DNA from: Letharia columbiana
Lineage: Eukaryota > Ascomycota > Lecanoromycetes > Lecanorales > Parmeliaceae
NCBI RefSeq assembly: GCF_014066305.1
Contig: NW_023501113.1
Location: forward strand, 150,767-214,766
Length of the DNA: 64,000 bases
Direction: 5' to 3'
The notes under the pieces are model-generated. The model was not told the origin of the DNA and searched no databases. It saw only the letters and a list, made by a program, of their open reading frames with translations. The position numbers were made by a program, and so were the translations under genes. How positions within the stretch are numbered: position 1 is the first letter of the stretch; each line of letters begins with the position of its first letter. Positions 22,059-30,736 of the stretch are shown here, piece by piece.

Positions 22059-23932
22059 ATGATGCTCCTAAAATCATCCCTTTTGGCTACCTTGGCCCAC
22101 GGCATTTGCATATATGCTGCTGTCTACGATTGGGATGTCACTTGGGTCAACCGGAACCCAGATGGTCTGCACGCAAGACCTGTCATCGGTATCAACAATC
22201 AATGGCCAGTCCCAGTAATCATTGCCAATGTTGGTGAACAGATTACTGTGCATCTAACTAATCAACTGGGAAACGAGACGACAAGTGTGCATTTCCATGG
22301 TCTTTTCCAGAACGGCACCAATTCTATGGATGGCCCGACGGGAGTGACGCAATGCCCAATCGGCCCTGGGGAGACTTTCACCCAAGTCTTTACGGTAAGT
22401 ACTACACCATAAAAAACATCATACGAGGACTCGATTACTAAGACCCGCAACAGGTTAATCAGCCTGGGACTTACTGGTATCATTCCCACAACGGGGGCCA
22501 ATACCCTGACGGTTTCCGAGGGCCTATCTTGATCCACGATCCAGCCTCGCCTTATGCTGGCCAATACGACGAAGAGCTGGTGCTGACCCTATCGGATTGG
22601 TACCACAAACAGATGCCAGAGCTAATCCCTGGCTTTCTCTCCCCAATTCAAAATCCTTCCGGGGCAGGCGAGTCAGTCTTGTCCGCACGTGGGAACAAGG
22701 AATGCTTACACCTGAGCACACAGAACCAATTCCTGACTCAGCAATCATTAATGACAACGCGACGACATCATTCGCCATCACACCGGGCAAGACATACATG
22801 GTCAGGATCATCAACATGGCCAACTTCGCCGCATTCTTTGTTACATTCGACCAACATGAGATGACCATCATCGAGGTCGATGGCGTTTATACCGTAGCCC
22901 AAAAAACAGACCTAATTTACCTCTCCGACGCTCAGCGTATGAGTGTCTTGATAACAGCAAAGCCCAATGCTGATGAGAACTTCGCATTTGTTGGCGCCAT
23001 GGATCCTTCCATGTTCGACAGTGTCCCTTCAACTCTGGATCTTAATGCTACCGGGTATCTTGTGTACGATGCCGCGAAGCCGTTGCCTTCGGGAGCTCCG
23101 ACTTTCGCCTCCTACGATGGCGGCTTGGCCTTGGATGATTTCGGCTTAGTACCGTACGACAAATTGGCTTTGTTCGCGCCTGTCACTCGCCAAATCATAT
23201 TCAACGTGAACTCTGGGGTTACTGATAACCAGAACCGGTAAATCATTCCCTTACCTCAATGCGGTCCGAGGTTGCGTCGCTGACATGTGAACTCAGATTC
23301 ACCATCAACAACATCACTTATACCGAACCAAAAGTGCCCTCACTCTACACAGCTTTAAGCGTTGGCAAAGACGCCACGAACCCAATTGTCTATGGTTATG
23401 CCGCCAACGCCCATGTAGTAGACTACTACGACACAGTTGAAGTAGTAGTCAACAACTTCGACACAGGCGGCCATCCGCTCCACATACACGGCCACAACTT
23501 CCAGATAGTACAGCGCTCCGCAACCAACGCTGGCGTCTACGGTGGAACGCCCATCGACCCCCCAGCAACTCCCATACGTCGCGATGTAGTCAAGGTCAAT
23601 GCGGGTGGTTACGTAACCTTTCGCTTCATAGCAAACAACCCAGATAAGTATCCCCTATCCCCTATCTGCACCCCAACACCTTCGCTGACCAAAAGCCTGC
23701 ACGTGTCTGGGCATTCCACTGCCACATAGACTGGCATCTTATCGCCGGCTTCTTTGCAACGTTCGTAGAAGCGCCCTTGCAGCTACAATCACAAACCGTC
23801 CCCGCGGACCAATACCAGGTGTGCAAAGACCAAGGCCTGCCATACCAGGGCAACGCAGCGGCGAATACACAGAACTATACGGATCTGGATGGCGCGAACA
23901 ATGTTCCGCCACCTATCAATGATCAAGGGTGA
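22059..23932 (+). CDS. Fet3-like multicopper oxidase (ferroxidase/laccase-like)
   Basis: Predicted exons: 22059-22394, 22454-22667, 22724-23237, 23297-23643, 23703-23932 (546 aa, phases close). The N-terminus is a signal peptide ([15 protein letters not shown]). All four copper-site motifs are present: [29 protein letters not shown] and HCHIDWH. The opening [14 protein letters not shown] and the [16 protein letters not shown] segment are typical of Fet3-type iron-transport oxidases rather than plant-type laccases. Enzymes of this group oxidise Fe(II) or phenols at the cell surface or outside the cell. No transmembrane helix follows the cupredoxin domains and no FTR1 permease is adjacent, so a secreted oxidase is as likely as a high-affinity iron-uptake partner. 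Introns 1 and 3 are GT-AG. Intron 2 needs a GC donor and intron 4 fits only AT-AC (see findings). An optional extra GTGAGC intron at the stop would change the last few residues. Confidence 0.85.
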
Positions 23933-24187
23933 GCCATACCTTTGTATCCTTTTCAAGTTTTCTACGTCCAAAATGACTGAGGGTAAACGCAGAGGAGCTA
24001 CCTGATTGCATCTACGGGCATTATAAGTTTTGAGATGGTACGATTACGAATCGTGCTGAGAGTTGTATTTTGCTACTGTATTACTACTTCTAAAAGGGCA
24101 ATGCTCAGCCAGCCCATTCTGTTCGGAAATCTTAGCAGATCTACCCTCCACGCACCTGTGCCAATCTTCCCGCTTATGCCCATCTCC
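23933..24187. other. 3' region of the oxidase
   Basis: Non-coding as far as can be seen. It contains a possible GTGAGC donor at 23929 and AG acceptors at 23992 and 23994, which could add a short last exon to the oxidase. Confidence 0.35.
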
Positions 24188-24382
24188 TCACTCCTTCACA
24201 GCATATATTATGAGTCGCCACTCGCACCACCTCTTCCACTGACCTTGCGTCGCTCTCCCACTCTTCAGTCTTCTTTCCTTCTCAAAACCCCACTCCAAAA
24301 GCTCACTCAACTTCCTCACCTCCTCCACGTCAGTCTTCCATGTCTCAAAGAGAAGCGTACTGAACTCCTGTGCCGTATGGAT
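24188..24382 (-). CDS. Possible terminal exon of an unrecognised minus-strand gene
   Basis: After an acceptor-like TTAG the minus strand is open for 64 codons, ending in TGA at 24188. It begins IHTAQEFSTLLFETWKTDVE and is rich in Glu, Lys, Arg and Trp, so it should be helical. The upstream sequence to about 24905 has only partial frames (HGIFVYGFSVWSKVSESN and similar) that I could not join with convincing splice sites. This may be the end of a small hypothetical gene or the remnant of one. No function is proposed. Confidence 0.3.
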   Translation of the reverse strand: MHTAQEFSTLLFETWKTDVEEVRKLSELLEWGFEKERRLKSGRATQGQWKRWCEWRLIIYAVKE

Positions 24383-25572
24383 CTAACCCAGTAGTCCGAA
24401 TTGGTTTCCCCGTCCTCAGTGCCAATTTAACTTTTGAGGCACCGACGATTACGTACCTTAGACCCCACAGGTTGACAACATCCAGGATCTCTTCTCAATT
24501 CTGAGCAGCATCATGATACTGATTCTGTGCAAAATCTTCTTCGGGGGGCAATTTTGTCATGCACGACGGCTGCGCGAGTGTGCTACTCAATTTCCTCACT
24601 CCGGGACCTTTTGTTGGACATCTGAAAACGTCTGTACGCCAATATGAAATCGAAGTTGAGGCGTTGCGGGCCCGTGAGCTTTGAATTGCACGGGTGTTGC
24701 TCTCCGATACTTTGCTCCACACGCTAAAGCCGTAAACAAATATACCATGCCAATAATCTTCACCTAGGCCGCAAGTATGAACACATGATCCCAATCTTGG
24801 CCTCATCCCCAACCGAACATGACATAATCCTTCAAATGAGGCGCTGGCAATTTGTCTGATGTTCCGTGGGTGTGACGCTCGCCAAGACTTACCTTTGCCA
24901 CTCATGGCTTTTGGTCAGGGTTATAGGGATTCTAGAAGCTAGAAGATGTTTAGCACCTGCTTTTTCTTTACCAGGACTGAGACGTGTCACGGCTCTCTGT
25001 TCCCAACTTGGTGCCTTGCAAATTCGGCTGATCTGTCATGCCGGTTTCGGATTGGTGACTAGCAAGGCAAGCTTTGAAGTCTGATAGGAAAGGCGAAGAC
25101 ATGACGTTTTGGATACTACATGGGGGCCCACGCATTTCTGGGTTTGAATAGTAGAGTGCCATAATAGGAAGGTTGTTCTCGGAAATTAAGAAGGGAGCGA
25201 TAGGGATATCTCCCACTTGCCCAAGAATAGGCGAATAAAGATGATCTACATACCGCGCGGGCCGATTCCCCCTGATGGGAAGGTGGTCTGAGGCTAGAGT
25301 CCTCGGGACACGCTATTTGTATCTGCAACTGCACAACGCAGACTGTCGGTCGAGAGATCCCACCGTACCTCACTCGTTTTTGGTACCAACTTTCTCGTTA
25401 TCTCTCCAGAGTTACGTGACACTTACTTGCACGGTACGACGGCCCGGAGTGGTCTTTCCACATACCCGTGCGCCCAAGAACCCCACTACCGCCTCTGGCA
25501 TGCTGTTGCCGGACGCCATCAACGATGTGGGGATAGATTTAACGCAACGTAGAGCCCCACACCTCGTGCATC
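24383..25572. other. Intergenic or decayed sequence, no supported gene
   Basis: Several overlapping frames of 80-136 codons occur on both strands. None has a recognisable domain, start context or paired splice sites. It may contain upstream exons of the fragment at 24188-24382. Confidence 0.3.
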
Positions 25573-26565
25573 TCACTTAAGATCGGCAGAAATTCCTCCC
25601 GCCACTCTCGACATATTGGTCATGGATCTGGAAAGGCTGGCATTGAGAAAGTTCCAGACTGGTGGATCCAGATTCCAAGGAACCATGTCCCAAACCATGT
25701 GTTCGCCACCATTCGATCGTCTCCACCCAGCTGTCGTAGCCAGGAAATTGTACACGAGGTCGGGTCCCATTGCCATTTCTCCAACCGCCATGAGCCACGC
25801 TACAACGCCGGCTACGAGTGGAGTAGCTGGGTATGAATGTTAGCGGTACTCTTTCCTCGAGCGTTTCGGTCTGCTTACAGAACGAGGTCCCAGTGTCGAT
25901 TCTGTACGCCGATATTAATGTAGCCGAAGCACGTTGGATCTGGACGACAGGTGCATGTATCTGCGGATATTCCCGCCTTCCTGTCTTCTGAGAAGTCCAA
26001 TGTATTTCACCGTAGTTGTCACAATTCCCCATGACCACGAGGGTTGGTATTGCTGCGTAAAGACTGAACGCTGCAGGGGCCGTATCCACCATCCTACGAT
26101 CTTTACTTGTAGTGCATCGCTGCCAGCAGCACAGACAATCAAGACGTCTAGGGTCCGCAAAGCCTCCATCGCTTTGTAAACTGCTTGTCAGAGATCATCT
26201 TGCGGATCCAATGGGAAGGGGACGGGGTCTATCGAGCCCCGAATACACCACATGATTTCGGCAAGAGAGGCTGTGCTGTAGTCGGGCATTTTGACAAAAT
26301 CAGGCTTTTCTCTTTTGGAAAAGCCATATATCCTGCCTGCTGCTTCGCTGACGGTGCAGGTACTATAGCCAAAGTACTTCGATGGCGCTTCTGTCTTTTT
26401 CATGCCATCTTTGTATATCTGTAATCGGTCCAGAGCCACTCGATATGAGCGCCACCAGCAAGCTCTGTAACAGCGGCTGTGATGTTTTGTACCGCCTTCT
26501 CAGTGATGGATTCACGGGCCAGACGGTGTACTCGTCATCGGCGGGCCCGCATTCGCATTCATAGG
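25573..26565 (-). pseudogene. Subtilisin-like serine protease (peptidase S8) pseudogene
   Basis: The C-terminal exon is clear. GTSF, then a canonical GTAAGC...CTAAC...CAG intron (25827-25878), then STPLVAGVVAWLMA, which together give the GTSxxxPxxxG catalytic-Ser motif of S8 proteases. Before it come YAAIPTLVVMGNCDNYGE and LRTLDVLIVCAAG, both typical subtilase core strands. Two lesions disable the gene. A TGA at 26188-26190 falls in DDL*QAVYKAMEAL, where a CGA (Arg) to TGA change would explain it. A one-base frame shift lies near 26090-26110. Further upstream, DEYTVWPVNP and a helical propeptide-like stretch (26560-26415) are out of frame with the core. No clear Asp or His catalytic motif was found, so the 5' part is degraded or missing. 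Confidence 0.7.
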
Positions 26566-26895
26566 TAAGAGGGTCATTGCTGGAGCTATGCCAACTCGCG
26601 ATGGTACAGACAACATGATCATTTGCTTTCTGAGGCTTATATCTCAGGAGGACAAGGGGAAGATGAAAAAAAAATAAAAAATAAGGGGGGGGGAAACTGA
26701 TGGAGAACAAAGCACTGCTATCTATGGCTAATACATGAAAGGTGTGGAATAGCATCCAACGATGTATGAAGGACGCATGTAGAAGGAACTAGACACTCTG
26801 ACTATACTTAAGACTTTATGTTAGAAGATCCAACGATATGAAGGCATGGAAAAAGCCTCGAGGCAAATCCTGCGAAAATGACAATGCGACAATAG
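26566..26895. other. Upstream of the protease pseudogene, nothing supported
   Basis: Contains an A-rich patch followed by a G-run at about 26665-26695. No gene or element boundary was recognised before the repeat fragment at 26896. Confidence 0.35.
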
Positions 26896-27090
26896 GGGCT
26901 ATCAAAGTTACTTCTACTTATGATAAGTAGAAATGCAATAAGCTACTAGTTCTTTGAAAGCACCTTATCTATTTCGACTTATGAATAATAACTATTTCTT
27001 CTTCTTCTTAAATAGTCTCGTAGTAATAATACCGTGTTAACTATATTCGATATAGGGCCTTAGTGGATATAAACGGCCGGAGAACGCCTT
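26896..27090. mobile_element. Fragment of the 590-bp TIR element, lightly mutated
   Basis: AGGGGCTATCAAAGTTACTT and the following 190 bp are the reverse complement of the right part of the 590-bp element at 16040-16235, with more C/G retained (for example CTTATGATAAGTAGAAATGC). The other half is absent. It marks the edge of the second desert. Confidence 0.65.
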
Positions 27091-27440
27091 CTAATAGTGG
27101 TCTATGGGTTAGCAGCAGCCCCTACGGAGGCCCTACGAAGGCTCTATAAGACCCCTATAAGGGCTCTACGGAGGTATTTAGATTCAAATGGGGTGAAGCG
27201 TAGACACCCCCGGGACTAAGCTTTTTTCGCCACAGCTTGACTGGGGGCTAGTGAGGGAGAGGTATAGCACACACTTATAGCAGGATAGCCGAGATTGCCA
27301 TGTTGGAAGAGCCTTGAATAGGCCGTGTCCCTCCTGTTTTTTACTCTTTATTCTTGTTCCTCTCGTCGTAAGAAGAGGTTTTTTAGACTTTTTCCTTCCT
27401 GATATCAGACGAAAGGAATTTTCATTTAAAAAATACATTA
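27091..27440. repeat. GC-balanced dispersed repeat with mutated twin at 39.8 kb
   Basis: 27100-27175 is a run of GGCTCTA/GACCCCTATAAGG-type short repeats. 27275-27400, with TTTTTTACTCTTTATTCTTG, is the preserved version of 39780-39905. No protein-coding support. Confidence 0.55.
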
Positions 27441-29027
27441 TTCTTTCACTTATATCGTTATTATTTAGTCACTATTAATAGTCTCTAAGCGTTCTTATAA
27501 GCCTATCGTAAAGGCTATAACTATACGTTAGACTATTACTATTAAACTATTACCTCTATAAGAATCGTCTATAAGATCTATAAGAGAGCTCTCTAATAAA
27601 CCCTTATCTCCCTCTATTCTCGCTATATCTTCTATTTATTAGCTAGATTCTTTAGTAAAACCGCTTACCTCGTTAGAGTCGATTTTTAATCTCTATATTA
27701 TTTAATTATAACTCGTTTATTAGAAACTTAAATAAGAATAAGCTAATAAGAATAATATATTTTACGATTACGACGAACTCGCACGTATATAGAACGAGGT
27801 TAATAAGATTCGTATTCCTCGCTAGTTAACTATCTTTATTATATATTAGCTTATATTCTAAGTCTCTATATTATCGACTTATTAATTTTTTCTATTCGCT
27901 TTATCTCCTTAGCTATTATCTATATCTCTTTAAATTTTATAATTAACTTTAGCTCTATCGTAATAGAGAATATTAATATTATCTAAGATAAAAGTAGTAT
28001 CGCGTCGCTTCTTTTTATACTAAGGTAATAACTCTATAATAGCCTCTCTTCTTCTTTATTTTAAAGCGATAAATCTAAAATATATTAAATAAATCTATTA
28101 TAAAACGTTTAATGTTAAATATCTTAATAAGTTATTTAATAGCTTTATTAATCGCCTCGCTAGTAATAATAAGAAGATTAAGAAATTTAAAGAGCTTCTT
28201 CGATACTTCGAGATTTATAGTTAAATTATATATTTCTTTATCTATAAAACGATTATCTTACTTCTTTAAGAAGCCTTATCGAATTATCGCTACTATATTT
28301 CTAATCTATTAACTATTTATATCTTTTAATTAATATACTATTTCTATAAGATCTTCGTCTATAATAGAATTTAGCTTTATTAAGACGATATTTATATATA
28401 GCGAATATTCGATAATTACTTAGAAAATCGAATTCTAAGATAGCGACTCTCGTCGGCTTAACTAAGAGTTTATTTATTATATAATTTACGTCTAAGTTAG
28501 ACTCTATTTTAGATATATTATAATATTACTTTTATATCTTTTTACTAAAATATATAAAACTCTTAATTATTCTACTATAATTAATTTAATTATAATAAAC
28601 TCTATAACTCTTAAAACTATTATTATTTATATATATATAACGTATATAGTCTATTATATTCTATTATTAGCTATATTAACGAAATCTTCGCTAATATTAT
28701 CTCGCTAAATATAAGACTCTCTCTTATTTCTCGATTATAATTAATATTAAAAAGTCTTAAGTCGATAGTCGAGTTATTTCTATATATACTTATCTCGCTA
28801 AGTAAGTCTCTATTAAAAAGACGTAATTTATTAAAGAAAGACGACTAAAAGAAATAACTTAAGAATTATCTTAATTAGATATTCGTTAATATCTTATTCG
28901 CAATTATCGCCCGCGATATTAAAATAGACTATAAAGGTTTTAATTAATTACTATTAAGTAAACCCCATCTTAGTACCGCTATAGTATCTGAAATACTATT
29001 TAAAAATCTTTAAAAGTAAAAGGATAA
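27441..29027. repeat. RIP-degraded AT-rich block
   Basis: Sequence of the CG-retaining, CA/TG-free type. A 66-aa frame at 28112 is composition-driven. No gene. Confidence 0.7.
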
Positions 29028-29123
29028 TGTTAGCAACTCAGCTAAAAAAGCTGGTTCCGGGGGTGTCTGCCGTAGGGCCCTTGTAGGGACGTCGCAGGGC
29101 CCCCGTGGGGGCTGCTGCTAACA
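29028..29123. repeat. 96-bp LTR-like repeat, copy 1
   Basis: The sequence runs from TGTTAGCAACTCAGC to GGGGCTGCTGCTAACA, so its ends TGTTAGCA and TGCTAACA are inverted. A second, mutated copy is at 30641-30736. The TG...CA ends suggest a very short LTR, or the ends of a small foldback unit. Confidence 0.55.
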
Positions 29124-29484
29124 ATACCTCCCCCTCTAGGGGGCTCGTCCTCGAGCTCCGAAGATGGTGCAAAACTCGCGACGTCCCGGGGACTCTTCCC
29201 CGAAAGATCCACGATTTTAAGGACAACATGCCCTGTGCTCCGGGGTTTACTCCCCCGAAGATTTCTAAATGCCCGCTCATATTGCGGGGCTTGAAATTTG
29301 CCACTGGGGTTTTTGCCCACGGGGCTACCAAGTGAAAGGCCTTTGGCCCGCCTTCGCACCGGTACAATGTGGGAATGGGGCTGTATTCCGGGCCTGTGGC
29401 CCCGCCTTAGCGCACACAAAATATGTGCTGGGGCGCGGGCTTCCCAGTAGTGAAAAGCTTGCCGAGTACTGGTTTTTGACTGTT
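29124..29484. other. GC-rich segment between LTR-like copies
   Basis: Sequence rich in short inverted GGGGC/GCCCC runs. Overlapping minus-strand frames of 109 and 125 codons exist, but their composition (Gly/Pro/Arg/Ser) follows the GC repeats and no domain is visible. Confidence 0.35.
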
Positions 29485-29729
29485 TAATTCTCAGGGAGAC
29501 CCCCTAAAACCCCTCGGACCCTTCGGGGGCTCTTTAAGGGCTCTCCGTCTCCGAGGGCTTCTATCGGAGGGGCTGTCAAAGCAAGCTCGAAATTTGATTA
29601 TTTTAGTAATATTTGATTGATTTCGAGCTTGCTTTAATAGCCCCTTCGATAGAAGCCCTCGGAGATGGAGAGTCCTTAAAGAGCTTCGAAGAATTTAAGG
29701 GATTTTAAGAGATCTAACCCTGAGAATTA
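29485..29729. repeat. Near-perfect inverted repeat (about 105-bp arms) with a third, direct partial copy
   Basis: The left arm from TAATTCTCAGGG through GGGCTTCTATCGGAGGGGCT to AAGCAAGCTCGAAAT is mirrored by ATTTCGAGCTTGCTTTAATA...CCCTGAGAATTA. The loop is about 25 nt and AT-rich. The right arm has more A/T, as after RIP. A third partial copy of the left arm lies at 29750-29845 in direct orientation. It could be a MITE, or a hairpin-forming transposon end. Confidence 0.65.
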
Positions 29730-29749
29730 AGAGAGATAGTTAATATACT

Positions 29750-29850
29750 TAGAGGGAGATCCTCTAAAACCCCCCTGACCCTCCGGGGGCTCTTCGAGAG
29801 CTCTCCGAGGGCTTCTGCCGGAGGGGCTCTTCTCGCGAGCTCGATAAATC
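29750..29850. repeat. Third partial copy of the 29485 inverted-repeat arm
   Basis: GGGAGATCCTCTAAAACCCC through GGGCTTCTGCCGGAGGGGCT repeats the left arm with substitutions. It ends in TCGCGAGCTCGATAAAT. Confidence 0.6.
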
Positions 29851-29999
29851 TTAGTTTTTAGTATATCTTTACGAATACTTTATCAAATTTCGTTTTCGCT
29901 ACATTATCTAAAAGCGTATAATTAACTCTATAACTCTATAAATTTATTTTATTATTATTTATTACGTAACGTTAAAGAAATTAAATAGAATAAATTAAT

Positions 30000-30480
30000 A
30001 AAGTTGATATTCGAGGCTCAGCCTTATAATGCTTCCTCTTTTAAACGTACTCGTGTGCACCCGCGTTTAGCTTAGAAATGAAGAAATAAAGTGAGTTTTA
30101 GCTTTAAAATTACGATATCTGAAGACCTAATTGGTCAACTTTAAATTTATGATTGTCGAATATTTTGTGATTTCAGTCTTGAGTAATGAGAAAGTAAGCT
30201 TTCCAATCAGGCCTATTTTGGCCGGCCTCGGGGTTTCTTTCCCGGGCGTCTGCTTTTTGGGCTTTTTGCCCTGGGGCGTTCTGCCCGAAATGTCCTCAAT
30301 GGAATAGGGCTGTTCTGCCCGAAATGTCCTCAATGGAGTAGGGCTGTTCTGCCCGAAAATCTCATTTGTATAGGGCGTTCTGCCCGAAATATGTCCTCAT
30401 TGAAATAGGGCGTCCTACCCGAAAATATTCGGCTTCGGGGCCCGCCTTCGACGTGACTATTACCCGAGCGACCCTCTGAA
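30000..30480. repeat. GC-rich segment with about 42-bp TTCTGCCCGAAATGTCCTCA tandem repeats
   Basis: Between about 30275 and 30425 the unit GCGTTCTGCCCGAAATGTCC plus TCAATGGAATAG recurs three to four times. No coding domain was found. It lies between the two 96-bp LTR-like copies and next to the tRNA-like sequence. Confidence 0.6.
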
Positions 30481-30640
30481 AAAATTCAAGTTTCTGATTT
30501 TTGATGGGGGATTCAAGCGTCCTCGAACCCCCGACTCTCAGTAGACTAAGCGTGTCACCCTCGGCTATGGCTAGTGTCGCTTCGGGGTGGCTAGCCAAAT
30601 TCTTTAGGCTGTCCGATCTGGAATAAAGCGCAGACACTAT
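30481..30640 (-). other. tRNA-like, possibly SINE-derived sequence
   Basis: On the minus strand TAGCCGAGGGTG resembles a Pol III A box, and GGGGGTTCGA about 35 nt later resembles a B box. CTTAGTCTACTGAG between them can pair as an anticodon-like stem. An insertion (GGACGCTTGA) follows GGTTCGA before ATCCCCC, so no functional tRNA folds. A degenerate tRNA gene or the head of a SINE are both possible. Confidence 0.35.
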
Positions 30641-30736
30641 TGTTAGCAACTCAGCTAAAAAAGCTGGTTCCGGGGGTGTCTGCCGTACGGCCCTCGTAGG
30701 GACGTCGCAGGGCCCTCGTCGGGGCTGCTTCTAATA
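30641..30736. repeat. 96-bp LTR-like repeat, copy 2 (end mutated)
   Basis: Nearly identical to 29028-29123 from TGTTAGCAACTCAGC to GGGGCTGCT. The last bases read TCTAATA instead of GCTAACA, consistent with C/G to T/A mutation at the border of the AT-rich block. Confidence 0.55.

Noticed and set aside
23648..23695. 48-nt GT-AG intron in the oxidase
   Set aside because: It keeps the upstream frame and yields [10 protein letters not shown] and a stop, destroying the HCHIDWH copper motif.
28112..28312. 66-codon frame in AT-rich DNA (also 36183-36395)
   Set aside because: Composition-driven frames (Ile/Leu/Tyr/Ser) inside RIP blocks, no domain or start context.
30481..30640. Functional tRNA gene
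   Set aside because: The T-arm is split by an insertion after GGTTCGA and no acceptor stem pairs, so only a tRNA-like label is justified.
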